A model generated the notes under the pieces. The model ran no database searches, was not told the DNA's origin, and saw nothing but the letters and a program-made list of their open reading frames with translations. A stretch of 64,000 bases of DNA from Aphelidium insulamus (taxonomy: Eukaryota > Aphelidiomycota > Aphelidea > Aphelidiaceae): the NCBI GenBank assembly GCA_036784855.1, contig JAZDSV010000011.1, positions 310,001 to 374,000 of the forward strand. Direction: 5' to 3'. Position numbers and translations under genes: made by a program. How positions within the stretch are numbered: the stretch's first letter is position 1; each line of letters begins with the position of its first letter. Shown here in pieces: positions 46,395 through 58,403 of this stretch.

Positions 46395-46762
46395 ATGAAC
46401 GTTGACGAGGAGATACACTTGTTACAGCAGGAAATAATGCGCCTGGGCACGCGGGATAGCAAGGATGGCAAGTACAAGGTCCCGTATGGAGTACTGTTTC
46501 GCGACGAAAAGTGCGCCAATACATGCAAGTGCCTATTTCTGCTGACGGCTGCTTCTTACAATATATAATCGATATTTATGCAGTTGAGGCTATTCTCGGG
46601 ACACTGAAGGCTGCCAAGAAGCGGAAAATTGTATTTTTCGAGGGAGAGTTACTGCTGCAAGGTTTGACAGACAAATCTGCATGTGAGAAGCTGATACATA
46701 TGTGCGCAGGAGTTCACGACAAAGTGGATGTGGTGCTGCTGCAAGAACCAGCAGCGCACTGA
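46395..46762 (+). CDS. ABRACL: Costars family protein ABRACL
   Basis: Three exons. MNVDEEIHLLQQEIMRLG...YGVLFRDEKCANT is joined by a GC-AG intron (46525-46583) to FEAILGTLKAAKKRKIVFFEGELLLQG. A 48-nt intron (about 46660-46707, a multiple of three without stops) leads to VHDKVDVVLLQE. The result is about 86 residues. It matches animal ABRACL almost block for block (MNVD, GVLFRDDKCAN, TLKAAKRRKIV, GELLLQGVHDDVDIILLQD). If the second intron is retained, a 15-residue insertion appears. Costars proteins are linked to actin dynamics and cell motility in animals and Dictyostelium, which would suit an organism with motile cells. Confidence 0.93.
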
Positions 46763-46840
46763 CTGGACTACCATGCGGCACCAATACAACCATGTGTATC
46801 GAAAGCACATTTATGTATTTTATCACTAAACCGTAAAAAA

Positions 46841-49536
46841 TTAAGCAGCACCAGCTTCACACTGAAAAAGTCGAACAAATCGGGGAAAGTGGACCAGTTT
46901 CTGCTTGACATAACTCGGTAGTCGCCGGTCTATCGGAAACCGCTCCATCTTTGGCGGAGACTGCACTGGTGAGATGTAGCGCACATAGCAGCAGCTATCG
47001 GTAGTGCTGCTACTTGCAGTGGAGCTGGTGTATGAGGCGGGAAGCGGTCGACTTGGTGTCGCTGTTGTTCGCACAGGAGTTTCAATGACCACTTGCGTCC
47101 CATCGAAAAACAGCATTGAAAACTCGGTCGCACTCGGCAACGACTCGCTAGACTCACGTTGCATCTGCACGCACCACCCCACTTCAGGCAGAAAACGAAA
47201 CGAGCATTGTGGCGCGCCACGCTGGTCATTTATAGATGAAGCATCGTCGATAATTGGAGAAGCTTCGCCCAGGCCTAAATTCCGTTTCCCAATATCGGGA
47301 GGCCTTTCAGAAAACGGTGTAGGTATGTTGCGCACACGGCCGGCAAGTGAAGACTGTGAAACTATCGACGGGGCATAATCATGTTGACGACCAGCATTAT
47401 CTCGTGGAACTAGATTCTCGTCTGACGTACGGGCACCTTGTCGTAATATAAGGGGATATGTGATGCAACTACCACTAGGAACCAACTCTCTTCTTTCCGC
47501 CTCGCCGCATTCAGAGTAGCATGAAATGGCGTGGTCCCAAAGCAATCGGTAATGAGTCGGTATTTGGGAGTCGAAAGATCGGGCGGCGACAACTCGACCC
47601 CCAATGTCAAATGTCGTCGCAGAATGGCCCGATAAAATAACGGGCTTTTGTCCCGAGCTAGGTCGAAACTCTACTATGCCCTTCTTAGGCGACCAATGAA
47701 CTTTAGTCCCATCGTTGAACAGAACTTCCATGTCGGCATTGTCCATGTACACGCATTTCGCTTGCGGAGAATGGAATATAATCTAGTTATGGTTATGTAA
47801 AAAATACATCACACGGTACATTTAATCCTACCTTTGGAGTCTTGCTCTTGACAACGTCAACAAATCGGTACGCGTACTGATACTTTTTTAAATACTTTGA
47901 CGGTAAATTGTCTAGAGTGTATGAAGCTGCTGGTACGGATGTGTCTGGAGCCCAGCCTTGAGGTAACGGGAGTCGATGGAAAGCAATCTGCAAATAGAGT
48001 GAGCAGTCGGCAATATACGCACCATTCAAGCACCTTGGATCCGTCTGGCGATATCACTATGCGGTACCGATCGCCAATGAAGTCAAGATATAAATCAAGC
48101 GAATCTGCAATCTCCACATATGCATGCTTTGTCTTTTGACGCATCGGCTTCAATCGGCTAATATCCAACGGCTCAACCACCAATGGCGCGTCAGTCTTTT
48201 GAAGAGTTGAAGCTGACGTAGTTACAGTAGTCACAGTCTGTGACAACAAGAAAGGATGCTGCAGGATTTCACTCGCTCGTATTCGATTGTCTGGCCGCTG
48301 TTGATGTCAATACTGTGAATCACAACAATATTACACTCACTCTCTGAAGCATAAGAGTGATTAGATCTGCGGCCGCGGGAGTGACAGACCCCGGTATCGA
48401 GAATGTAGTCTGCATGACCTTTTCCAGAGTCGCAGTGTAGTCCAGTCCCTCAAAGGGAGAGATGCCGACCAGAAGAGTGTATAGCAAGCAACCAAGCGAC
48501 CAAATGTCGGACGCAAAACTGTACGACTCTCTGTTCAAAACTTCTGGCGAAATGTAGTTTGGCGTGCCGCACATGGTCTGCTGCTCAGAGGCGATTGCGC
48601 GTGTCCGCTTGATGGCAAGGCCAAAGTCGCCAATTTTCTGTTATCGTAGTCAGGCGCATTTAAATCATATAAACCCAACTAGAGTTGCTTACAATCTTGT
48701 TGTCACGAGTTAGCATCAGGTTGGACAGTTTCAAGTCACGGTGCACAATGTCTCGAGAGTGCAGGTGTATCAGTCCAGTCACAATTTGCGACATGTATAC
48801 CCGCGCTTCAGACTCTGTAAGCGTCCCCAATTTTGCTCCATCAGTAGCATTATTTGCAGCCGGCCTCCTTCGGTGAAGCAGCTGATACAGCTCGCCATTC
48901 TCACACAGTTCCATCACCAAGTAGATGTTGTCGTCGTCTTCGAAGAAGCCGTACAGCTCCACCACCGACGGATGGGGCGAGAGTTCCCAATGGATTCTAA
49001 TCTCGTTGTGAACTCTTTCCAGCATTTGGTTCTTGGCAATGTCTCGTTTGTTCATCTGGCGAGTATGCGTGAGCCATGCGGCAACAAAATATCACACATG
49101 TATGCAATATGCAGGGACTCCATACAGCACATATATGATGTATACACTTCACACATACGATCTTTATGGCGACGCGGCGGCCATCCAGCGAAGGAATGTC
49201 TGCCTGATACACACTGCTGAATCCGCCACGTCCAAGCAGCGGACCGAGCCGGTATGCCGACAGAGTTTCCGGGATTGATGGTTGCTGTGACGTTGCATAC
49301 GGTGTGCTGCGTGCGGCAGTGACCGGCAGCGACCTTTTCAATCCCAGCAGCATGCATCTCTCCGTCAAGGCCGGTGCCAAAGGTAGCTGGTGGCCAGTGG
49401 TCATATAGGGGATTGGCGGGTATGGTGCCGTATGAGGTGTCGCATGGCTGGCACCGGCATATGCATATGAGGAGGAAGAGGCGGCAGTGGCAGTGGCGGT
49501 GCGTGGCGGATGCGGCGGTCGCGGCCGTTGGATCAT
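46841..49536 (-). CDS. PLK4: Polo-like kinase of the PLK4/SAK type
   Basis: Multi-exon, about 750 residues, starting at [11 protein letters not shown] (49536). The kinase domain begins [19 protein letters not shown] with the lysine in [16 protein letters not shown] (catalytic Asp), KIGDFGLA (DFG) and [13 protein letters not shown] follow; Thr sits in the activation loop before the APE-like PEV. Beyond it, [15 protein letters not shown] and [19 protein letters not shown] match the first cryptic polo box of PLK4. [25 protein letters not shown] and [21 protein letters not shown] match the second. A terminal segment ([28 protein letters not shown]-like end) fits polo box 3. The L-P-x-R-x-K-T-K layout separates PLK4 from PLK1/Cdc5. 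PLK4 starts centriole duplication, so its presence implies centrioles or basal bodies. Confidence 0.85.
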
Positions 49537-49948
49537 GGTGTGTTTCACTACTGCAAATCTGTGTACGGATTAAGATCTTGCCACGCTGGCACTTAATCGA
49601 ATGGACTTAACTTCGTTATAGATATACTCCGCATTGCTCTAAGATTGTTCATTATAGAAGTATGGAAATATTGAACTCACTGCATACCTAAATACCACAT
49701 GATAATCATCTACTCTAAAGGGCTTGCTCGACCGATTTGCGCTACGAAATTACCATCGATGTCCGCATACCAGTCGTGATGGTCATAGAAAGCCAATTCA
49801 TCACTGGTATTAGTAGATATAGGTTAAACGACTAGCTGAACGCAAATAGGTATCAATTATTGTATATACATCATTTAGACCTTGGAGAAGGTCCGAGTAG
49901 GTTCGATATGTAAGCTGCTGTGTGAGGCTTCAATATTTGCAGACACTA
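49537..49948. other. Divergent promoter region, no gene seen
   Basis: About 410 bp between the PLK4 start and the first ATG of the large repair-type gene. Moderately AT-rich; no repeats recognised. Confidence 0.4.
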
Positions 49949-52900
49949 ATGGGACTAGTGGGACTACAATCAGAGCACCGTTTCAGTCTAATGCAGACGG
50001 CCCGGCCTCGTCGACAAGCGCAGGAACGCGCCAGGCGCGTCATTCGCACCCAATACCAAGATCCCTTCCATGTGCAGCAGTTGGGCTACAATCCGTTCGG
50101 GGATGACCGGCGGTCGTACCGCGACATTCGCTCCGATGCCAATTTCCTTTATCGCCCCGACCACGCCGACCACTACTCGTCTACGGGATCATCGAGTAGC
50201 GGTGGCGATTCAGCACAGTGGCGAGACCTGTCGCCCGTTCCAAAGACTGGGTCGCGGATTGATGCTGTGGATTTTGGTGTTGATGTCAGTGTAGATGGCA
50301 GCCGTACGCCGCTTCTAGGTTCGGGAGTACAGAGGTCCGAGAGTAGGTTTTCTACGCGACAAAAGTTCCGGCACGCTCCGCCAACTCCAAAGCTCTTCGA
50401 AGTCGAGTCTGGCTATTGGAGCATTCCCTCAATTGATGCCGCTGGAGAAACGTCAGCTTCATTGTCAGGCCAACATGGGGATGCAGGCGCTGATGCTGGT
50501 TTAGATATTGTCCATGAGAACACTGTCGCCGATACAACACTACGGCCGAAACGGAGGCGGCGGCGAAATGTCAAGCCTCGATTGCCGGTTGGCAGCCTGT
50601 CTGACCATCACGAATGGGCATCGAAAGTGCCGTCTATGGCACAGAAGTTCCTCCATCATTTTAACAGAACCATTCGATCAAGCCTGGCTGCAAAAGATGA
50701 CGATGATGATGATGATGGAGATGTGCAGGTTCCTGACGTTCCAACATTTATCAAAGTTGCGCACAGAGGTATTAGAACGTGGGTGTCGAAGCAGGGTATG
50801 TGTTGCGATTTTACTATGTGTCGCTCATGTAGTGCAGCAGGGCTGTCCTCAAACCTCGGCACATCTGGCCTTCGACGCAAACGTGTAATTGGAGTTGAGC
50901 AGTCCACTTCGCGTCGCATTCATCGTAGCATTGCGGCATATAATGAGAGAGTCGCTAAAGATAGAGTACGAGTGCCGATCGCAAATAAGTCGAATTCGTC
51001 GGCACGACAACGATGCACTACATCACCTGCACGCCGTTATGCTCGGTCCGTTGCTGTGGACCGGCAAGTGCGACGGATCCGGCGAAGGCGCCCTGCTGTG
51101 GCAGTAAAGGAACTCGCTGTCCAGAGCAATGCCAAATTGACGCTGTGCGAGAAAGCACCTGATTCAAACCCAGAATACCGTAGAAGACTAAAGTCGCGCA
51201 AAGTGGCTGCTCCGAAGAAAATGCTGGTGACAACTGGAATAGATACTGAAGAAATGAATGCAATCGCATATACGGCCTCCTCGGCGACAGACACCATATC
51301 GAGATATTCTTTTGCAGGAACGGAAAGCTTTGTTCGATTGCTGGGGGACAAAAAGCTTTTGGAAACGTATATGCCACACTCAGATTCTCTTATCGATGCA
51401 TGGCAAATTGCTGTTTTCCGATTTCGTCGCTACGCCTCAAATGGCGATCGCAATGGATGTGGCCTAGCCGAATGTGTCAATGCGATAAATGATGTCGTGT
51501 TTCAAGCACTATGGTCCTCGGTGCAACAGCAAGATTTTGATGCGAAGTTGAAACTACTTTCCCAAATCTTGCAGTCCGAATGGAAGAAGCAGCGGCTATC
51601 AACTGTCGCTGTCGGAATCCATCTTGCGTTGGCGAACGTTCTGTATGCCGCTGCACTTCGGTTGAGCAATGGTGCGGCGGTTTTCGAGTCTTTCGTGGTG
51701 CGAGTGCTGAGTGCTGGAACTCCAGCTGTCTTTGAATCTGGCACTTTTTTGCACTCAGCCGACCACGTAGCAGGATTTTATACTGCGATTGCAAGTTCCT
51801 TGTGTCGAGCAGGATCAGAATTTTCGTTGGCGTTCGCCGCCTCATGTTTATCATTTCTCAAGGGAACTGCGAACAGTGCGGTCGCCGTTTCCAGAGTGTG
51901 GGCGCTGATTGCGATCTTCATTGATGCTGGGTCGACCATTGTGCCTGAATCTTTTCTAACCGTCCTACAAACTACATCTGAACTTTTGAAGAGCCAGCCA
52001 TCATCAGCGGTGGGACATAATGTTTTCACATCATCCGCCAAAATCATATCAACAGCCGAGGACGAAAAACTTGCATTGGACATAATCAAAGTCCTCTTGG
52101 ATATTCAATCCTCTGCGCCGCTAACTCTCACTTTTGACAGCATGATGAACAGATGCATGGCGGAATTGAGTCAATCGTCGTCGCTCATCACCAAAGACCG
52201 TTTGATTGTTCTGGGACAGCTCATTTCGAGCTCAATTATTCGGATGCCTGGCAAGCTTTTTACAAAGAAACTTACCTCCAGGTTCATGTCAGCCATGAAG
52301 CCAGATGTGACAGCCGGAAATATTGTTCCTAAGGACCACACCAACCATGTGTTGCAACGAACGTTCGATTACTGCTACATTTTGAAGTGGATAATGAGCG
52401 CTCTTCCTTTGGATTCAATTGCCGTCTACATTGCTTACATGGATTCGGTTAGCGACATCGCTTCTTGGAAAAGCCACGCTATAGTTTTCATGTGTTTAAT
52501 GGAGACTTTATCGCGGATTGTATCGAATACTGACGTGGAGCACGAAAAGCTTACCTCGCCCCTTGCCAAAAAGTTGGAAACATTGCTCAACAACATCTGG
52601 AAATCGGAGTACGAGCTTCAATCTACTCCATATCAACTAATGCGTGCAGGGAGCATGTGTCAATTTGGTCAATTCTCCTCAATGGTTATTTAGTAGCATT
52701 GGGCCGCAGTGCATCGGCAATGAGCCCTGAGCATTTTTCCGACAAATTCCCAATTTTATTTCTCCGTCCAGGTAATGCGGTTCGTTTATGTTACTGCAAT
52801 CTCATCCTTGGAGGACTTTTGAAAGCAATACTTGTTCGGTGCGACATTGATCAAACATGTGACACTGTCAAGTTTTTTCGCACATTCATGAACTCCATGT

Positions 52901-55052
52901 GGAAACGAACCGATACCGACTCTAGCCAGCAGCTGGAACTCGTCTCGCAAAACGATGATGAATTCGAATCGCTGTTTGATGATATTGATGATGAAATGAT
53001 GTTGGCACTATATGATCAGCGTAGCGGGACAGACGCCGGACACCAACGAGATCACGCCGGGCAAACCGGAAAACTAGTCGCCGAATTCAGAGATGTTTTC
53101 AATCACCATTTGCTGAGAGTGAGTATTTGCGCAGAGCACAGCAAGCACTCCAGCTTTTCTGATAAACAAGTGCGTCTTGTGACCGAAGGCAGCAAACTGC
53201 TTGCCGAGTTGGAATTTCTCCTCCGGTCTACCACGCACGACTCCGCGTCTTGCACTAATGTACTGCAATTAATTAGCGGTGGGATGTTAGGTGGAGCACA
53301 TAATGCATCCGCAAGGTTGCAGCCGTTGCATCGTTTGCGGTGCTTGGCCTTTGCTAATCGTATCGTTGCGCTTGACAACAATCTCTTGACGGACAGAAAT
53401 AATTCTGACGCTCTTTTGGATCTGTGGACTCGTTCCGTGGTGGATTGCTCTGGGGGCAAGTGGTCGAAATCAAACTATGACACCGAATTTCTTCTGGAGC
53501 TTGGTCGGCTAACGGATGGGATTGGGTCTTCGCAGTGGGGAAAGTGGTTGCTGCCCAATATTCTAGATGGATCCGATTTGAGCTCGTTGCAGTCACGGCT
53601 TGGTTTTGTAGAAAGACTATTTGTCGAATTTAACCGCAAGTACATCGTGAGCACAAATCATTTCGAGCTGTTACCGTTGCGGAAGTCTTTTTCAGCCATG
53701 TTTACCGGAATCGTGACCGTCATCTCTTCTGGTTTTGGCGAGCTTTCAGTCAGCGGTGCCCGAGAATATCGGCAATTTATGCATGGCGTTGTTGAAGCAG
53801 TTTTGAAGCACTGTGCTGTGTACCTCTACGACTCGGGCGACGCATCATCCGTGCTACAAACTGTCGATATGGTGCTGGGCAAAGATCAGTTCTTTGAAGG
53901 ACCGTACGTAATACGATGCAATTTTGCCCGTCTGACGTTGATGCAGGCAGGACGAAACGTGGCTGCGAATACTTCAGCTTTTGCTGGAGACGGTGATGCA
54001 ACGAGGTTCGATCAATGACTCGTATATCGCAAGGTTTTTGGCGAGAAAAATTCTTCTAGTTTTGGAATCAATTTCACACGACGTTCAAATGATGAGTCTG
54101 GACGAGCAAAGGGTTCAAATGGTAGCCAGTATTATCACATCCAACAGCAAGTACCGACCATTTTGGCCAATTCTGCTCTCATCATGGCTGCAAATCGACG
54201 GTCAACCCGTGTCTCAGTGGCTCTTGCTCAACATTTTGATCGTAGTGGCTGCTGCAGTCGGCGCACCTGGAAAAACAAATAATCGACAGTCGTGGGCTCC
54301 GTTGCTACCACATGTGCTTCATATATTGCAATCAGCATCGACGGCGTGTATGGAAGACCATCCCGGCGACATCAAGTGCCTCCTGGTTACCAACTCTTGC
54401 TGTCAATTTATTTTTGGCTTTCTTGCAATGGATCCGTCGTCAGGCACGTTGTACGCTTATGATCATTCAGATATGGATAACAAAGATTTCATAGACGACA
54501 TCGCCTGTGCAGCACTCATTCGCTACACAATGAATGTAACGCGGCGGCTTGTGCGTCGATTCCTGTTGGGCAGCGGCGTGAAGTTTGAGTTGTGGCTAGA
54601 GCTTACTAGGCTACACGACGCCTCATTGCTGGAGGATTTGCAGAATGCGTTATGTGATGCCGAGGAGCAAATAAGGCTTCAGCAATTCGGCGAGCGAGGA
54701 CTCGAGATCAACATGTGGGTGTCACATTTGAATTCCGACACCAGGCCCGCCATACAGGTGGACCAGGATTCGGCAAGGTCTCATGGAATCAGTGCAGCAG
54801 AGGTCCGCAAAAGCAATATCTTTAGGCAGCTAATCATTGTTTCAGGCCGTAAAATCGCTGTTGGGGTCAATATTCCGTTTGTGGATTGTGCCGACGATAT
54901 ATATGGCTGATTATGGTCGGACTGTGGTCGATGTCTTTTGTCAGTGGTTCGACGAGCAAAGTCCGGAATGTCCATTTTCTGATGTTTATCACCGTGAATT
55001 ACGACGTTTTACACACCGACGCTGGTCGAAAGCTCCAGAGTTCGTTATATAA
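49949..55052 (+). CDS. Large helical-repeat protein, possible Mms22/Mus7 repair factor
   Basis: Five exons, about 1,630 residues. Four GT-AG introns restore frame: about 50796-50837 (42 nt), 52602-52645, 53905-53947 (GTACGTAA donor) and about 54802-54845. The start is the ATG at 49949, or the second in-frame ATG at 49991 (MQTARPRRQAQERARR). The N-terminal ~450 residues are basic, Arg/Ser-rich and disordered. The PTFIKVAHRGIRTWVSKQ...LRRKRVIGVE stretch recalls a conserved motif of fungal Mus7/Mms22 proteins, which bind replication forks with the Rtt101 ubiquitin ligase. The remaining ~1,100 residues are alpha-helical repeats without catalytic motifs, ending FTHRRWSKAPEFVI. Size, order (disordered N-term, helical C-term) and the motif agree with Mms22, but the identity is tentative. 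Confidence 0.55.
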
Positions 55053-55086
55053 CCAAGCTACACTTTAAAATGATTCAAGTGCAATT

Positions 55087-56014
55087 CTATGTACAGTATT
55101 GAAAGTGCAGCTGGTCACGCTGACTTGATGTCTGTCTGTTAATCCATTCGTCTGCCGAATTTAGAAATTCGTTGACGAGATGGTCGCAATGATCAAAAGC
55201 AGATTTCATCGTGAGCACGGCAATGTTGAAGTGCTGCAGCCCGTGTACATTACCATTATCAGCAGTGTCGCTGCTGCTCAGACCTGGGACGCCGACTTTG
55301 CAGAACTTTTTCACCGCCACTGAGAACCCCATTTCACCGGCCAGCGCGACAAAGTCGTCAAAGTAGCAGCGACCGGGACATGCAACAATAGCGATTCCCC
55401 ATCCATGCGATAATGATGCCGAAATGCATCGCAGCACCGGCACCAATGCCTGCGACATGTACAAAATGTCGGCTCCGAGTATCAAGTGGTACGGCCCGTC
55501 AATACCGGCATTTACATCTTCGTTCCAGTTAAGCACTCGTGCCTTGACAGCAGATAGTCCCTTCAACTCTGCCACGGCGCTGTGAGATTATCATGCCACA
55601 ATGCACACAGCCATATATATATATATATGTATGCCCACACTTGCCAATGTTGTGGCGTAGCAATCTGACTGCCGCCACGGATGCATCTGTTGCCAGAACA
55701 GTGGCGCTGCATTGTTCCGCCATGGCAGCCAATGTGGCGGCAACTGCCAATGACACAACTCCCCGCCCAGCACCCAGCTCCAGCACTTTAAAGTGGGTGG
55801 ACGTGCCATGAACGAGGCCACTGATCAATCGGGGAAGGAATGGGCATACGATGTGGGCCAGAGCCGGCGATGCAAGCCAAATATGGTCCCAGATGTTGCG
55901 GCGAGGCTGAAACGATGTGGCCGGAGCACTGTCAGCACAACCAGTGGCCGATTCCGGTGGTAGGCACTCATCCAAGCATATCTGCACGGATGAAGTCAGC
56001 TGCAATTTGTGCAT
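55087..56014 (-). CDS. METTL21/EFM-type protein lysine methyltransferase
   Basis: Two exons with a ~60-nt intron (about 55633-55574) holding a TA repeat; about 289 residues. The start is the ATG of MHKLQLTSS (56014), as the longer frame starts with GTG. The Rossmann fold is of the Methyltransf_16 family: IWDHIWLASPALAHIV, motif I VLELGAGRGVVSLAVA, ATDASVAAVRLLRHNI (acidic post-motif I), LNWNEDV and LILGADILYMSQALVPVL, where this family often has a D-x-x-Y-type motif. Such enzymes methylate lysines in elongation factors, Hsp70/VCP or ribosomal proteins. The substrate cannot be told from sequence alone. Confidence 0.82.
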
Positions 56015-56234
56015 TGTACACTTCAAATGCACTCAAATAGAATGCATTCGAAAACCTCCTATAACCTCCTATAGGAGGCAACTTCTAAATAGACACATAG
56101 AGCTAGTCCAACTGTGCCGATAAAGTATGTGCAATTAGTTCAGTATATACGTCTGTGTGCACATATACTACAATACGCTGTACATATACATAGGTAGCCT
56201 ATATGTGCAGCTGTGTGATTCATGTAATTCAATA
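56015..56234. promoter_or_regulatory. Bidirectional promoter between the methyltransferase and POP4
   Basis: The 220 bp between two start codons. They contain a perfect 14-bp palindrome CCTCCTATAGGAGG (56065-56078) preceded by another CCTCCTATA copy, and TATATAC steps nearer POP4. Confidence 0.45.
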
Positions 56235-57055
56235 ATGGCCGCGGAAGAAAGGCTACACGGCGCGTTCTTGTATGCCACGGCTGCAGCGGTGGACGATGGT
56301 TCTACGGCGCGACCCGCAGATGCTGCAGAGACGCTGCGCACTCTTTTACAGCAGCCAGCAGATGGCGCAGACTCGCACCCGCCTAGTAGCGTGGAAGCCA
56401 CACGGACCGACGCTCTGATCGCCACCAAACTCCGGGACAAGGTGTTTGTGTTGCACCAGTCTGCCGAGGCCGCACGTGACGCCAGCCGAAAACGTGCACA
56501 GGCACGTGCAGCGCCCAGCAAGCAGCAGCGACGTGCCAAACGCGGCATGAGTGCCACCGAGATGCGGCAGTTGAAGATTGGTCGGGGCGAACGGCGCCAC
56601 GCCGTATCCTACGACACCGCGCTCAACATGCATACATTGTGGATGGAGTATATGCGCGGAGTGATGGGTGAGCTGGCGGCAGATGAAAAGCAGCGGCGGG
56701 AAGCACGAGAGCTGCATGTGCTACGCGCCGACTGGCATGGCGCCAAAGTAAGCGTGATAAAGTCTCGAGCGCCGTCACTGGTAGGCCTAAGCGGCATTGT
56801 GGTGCAGGAGCTCGAGAACTGCTTCTGGCTGGCCACACCACTCTCTGGTGTGAAATGTACGTATATATTGTGTGCGTGATATGCCATTATATATTCTCTG
56901 TTGTCTTGAACTGCTCAGGCGTGCCAAAGTCTGGTTGCGTGTTTACGGTGGATGTGGACGACTTTAGGTATGAGGTGCAGGGGCAGCACTTTTGCGTTAG
57001 AGCCGCTGAGCGTATATCGCGCAAGTGGAAAGATAAATATACCGCGGACCTTTGA
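56235..57055 (+). CDS. POP4: RNase P/MRP protein subunit POP4 (Rpp29)
   Basis: Two exons joined near 56856/56920 by a ~64-nt intron; about 252 residues from MAAEERLHG. The N-terminal part is helical and basic (KQQRRAKRGMSATEMRQLKI). The conserved Rpp29 core follows: LHTLWMEYMRGVMG, LRADWHGAKVSVIKSRAPSLVGLSGIVVQE, then CVPKSGCVFTVDVDDFRYEVQGQHFCVRAAERISRKWK. Rpp29 binds the catalytic RNA and is needed for 5' maturation of tRNA and for MRP processing of rRNA. Motif order and the C-terminal Sm-like barrel fit human POP4 (LHGAIISVTKSKCPSYVGITGI). Confidence 0.93.
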
Positions 57056-57320
57056 ACTTTGTCCGTCGTGGATAAATAGCGTCAAGTCAGACCGTTAAGG
57101 ATGAAAGTCATCATCACTGACTTTGCTTATACGGGATTGCTTATAGCAGTGTGTCATAGTTTGCCGGGAAAGATTGAGAAATCGCTGCGAACAGTGGAGC
57201 GCCTATTGAAGCATGTGGCTCAAGTAGCTCAACCTACTCAACGTGGCTTAGACTTTCACACACACACACACACACACATCTCTCTATCTCTCCCACTCTC
57301 GCGCAATCACTCATCACACC

Positions 57321-58236
57321 ATGAGCTACTGGTTCTTTTTACCCCATGAGGCCGTCATCACATCGACAATAGTATGTGTGATGCTGGCGGTCGCGCTTCT
57401 TATGCGAGTGGTGGAAAATTGCTATTCCATTTCCGCTGCTGACGATGGCTTGATTATATTCCCCGCGCTTATGGCAGCACTCAATTTCGCCTTGGTATGT
57501 CCGCTAGACGGTCGCAGCAACCAGCAAGTGCGTACCGATTCTCTGTGCGCGTCTGGCGCGCTGTTCGTGGTCGCCATAGTCTTGCTAGTGCAGCGTATGT
57601 GTCTGGTTCAGCGTCTTTGTGTGCTAATCGCTGCAAGGTTGCAATGCTCAACGCCAAAATCTCATGTGGCAACAACAACAACAACAACAACTGAATATTG
57701 TCATACACCTGGCAACTGCTTTAATCATTATTGTGGCGACGGCTGCACTCAACATCGGCACGAGCAATTCAGATTCCGGAGACTGGTTGCGTATTGTGGC
57801 GTGGTACACAAATCCGTGGCTTGTAACGGCTATGGCGGGATTCCAATACCTTCACTGCAAGAGAAATACGAGCAATAGTGTTGGTGTTGCAGCCATGTCA
57901 CAGATCTTGTCACTGGGATCTGTTATCATATTTGGCTTCATGTTTGCGTTCGACATTGTAACGCAATATTGGCAAAATCCACGTCTATCGCCAAGGGAAT
58001 ATTTTTTCATTTACCTTGCGTACTTGACACACTTTGCCGCCTGTTTCATGCCTATTCTGGTCAGTAGCTGTGCGCATCTGTATATAAATGATGTTTCACA
58101 CCGCGTTGTAGCTCGCTGTACAACCAGCTTCCTCAATTGCAAAGGCAAAGGGAATTGCTACAGTCAACAAAGCGCCGACGCCAGATTCCAAAGTGTAATG
58201 CGACAAGTGGGACTCTACTATCCAAATAATACATAA
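57321..58236 (+). CDS. Multi-pass membrane protein, tandem copy 1
   Basis: Two exons (57321-57594 and from about 57650), about 286 residues. About seven hydrophobic segments are visible (VCVMLAVALLMRVVENCYSI, IIFPALMAALNFALV, ALFVVAIVLLVQ, NIVIHLATALIIIVATAAL, MSQILSLGSVIIFGFMFAFD, FFIYLAYLTHFAACFMPILV). Conserved charged/aromatic loops lie between them (SGDWLRIVAWYTNPW, FQYLHCKRNTS). A poly-Gln run from a CAA repeat opens the fourth segment. The cytosolic tail is Cys- and Lys-containing. Seven helices suggest a receptor-like or channel-like protein, but I do not recognise a family. Sister of the gene at 58404. Confidence 0.75.
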
Positions 58237-58403
58237 AATTGGCATCATTGTATCGTTGCTCAAACTCAGCGCTCAGCAATAGCGATATTGCTGCGAACAG
58301 TGGGGCGCCTATCGAAGGCTGTGGCTCAATCTAGTCAACGTGGCTTATATTTTCACACACATCTCTCTATCTCTCCCACTCTCGCGCCATCACTCATCAC
58401 ACC

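Noticed and set aside
53930-54020. A 19-nt intron to bridge the frame change in the Mms22-like gene
   Set aside because: A 43-nt intron with GTACGTAA donor at 53905-53947 restores frame better and gives more natural sequence (DETWLRILQLLLETVM).
57101-57349. 82-codon frame before tandem membrane copy 1
   Set aside because: Runs through a CA microsatellite, and its equivalent in the duplicated flank of copy 2 is not open.
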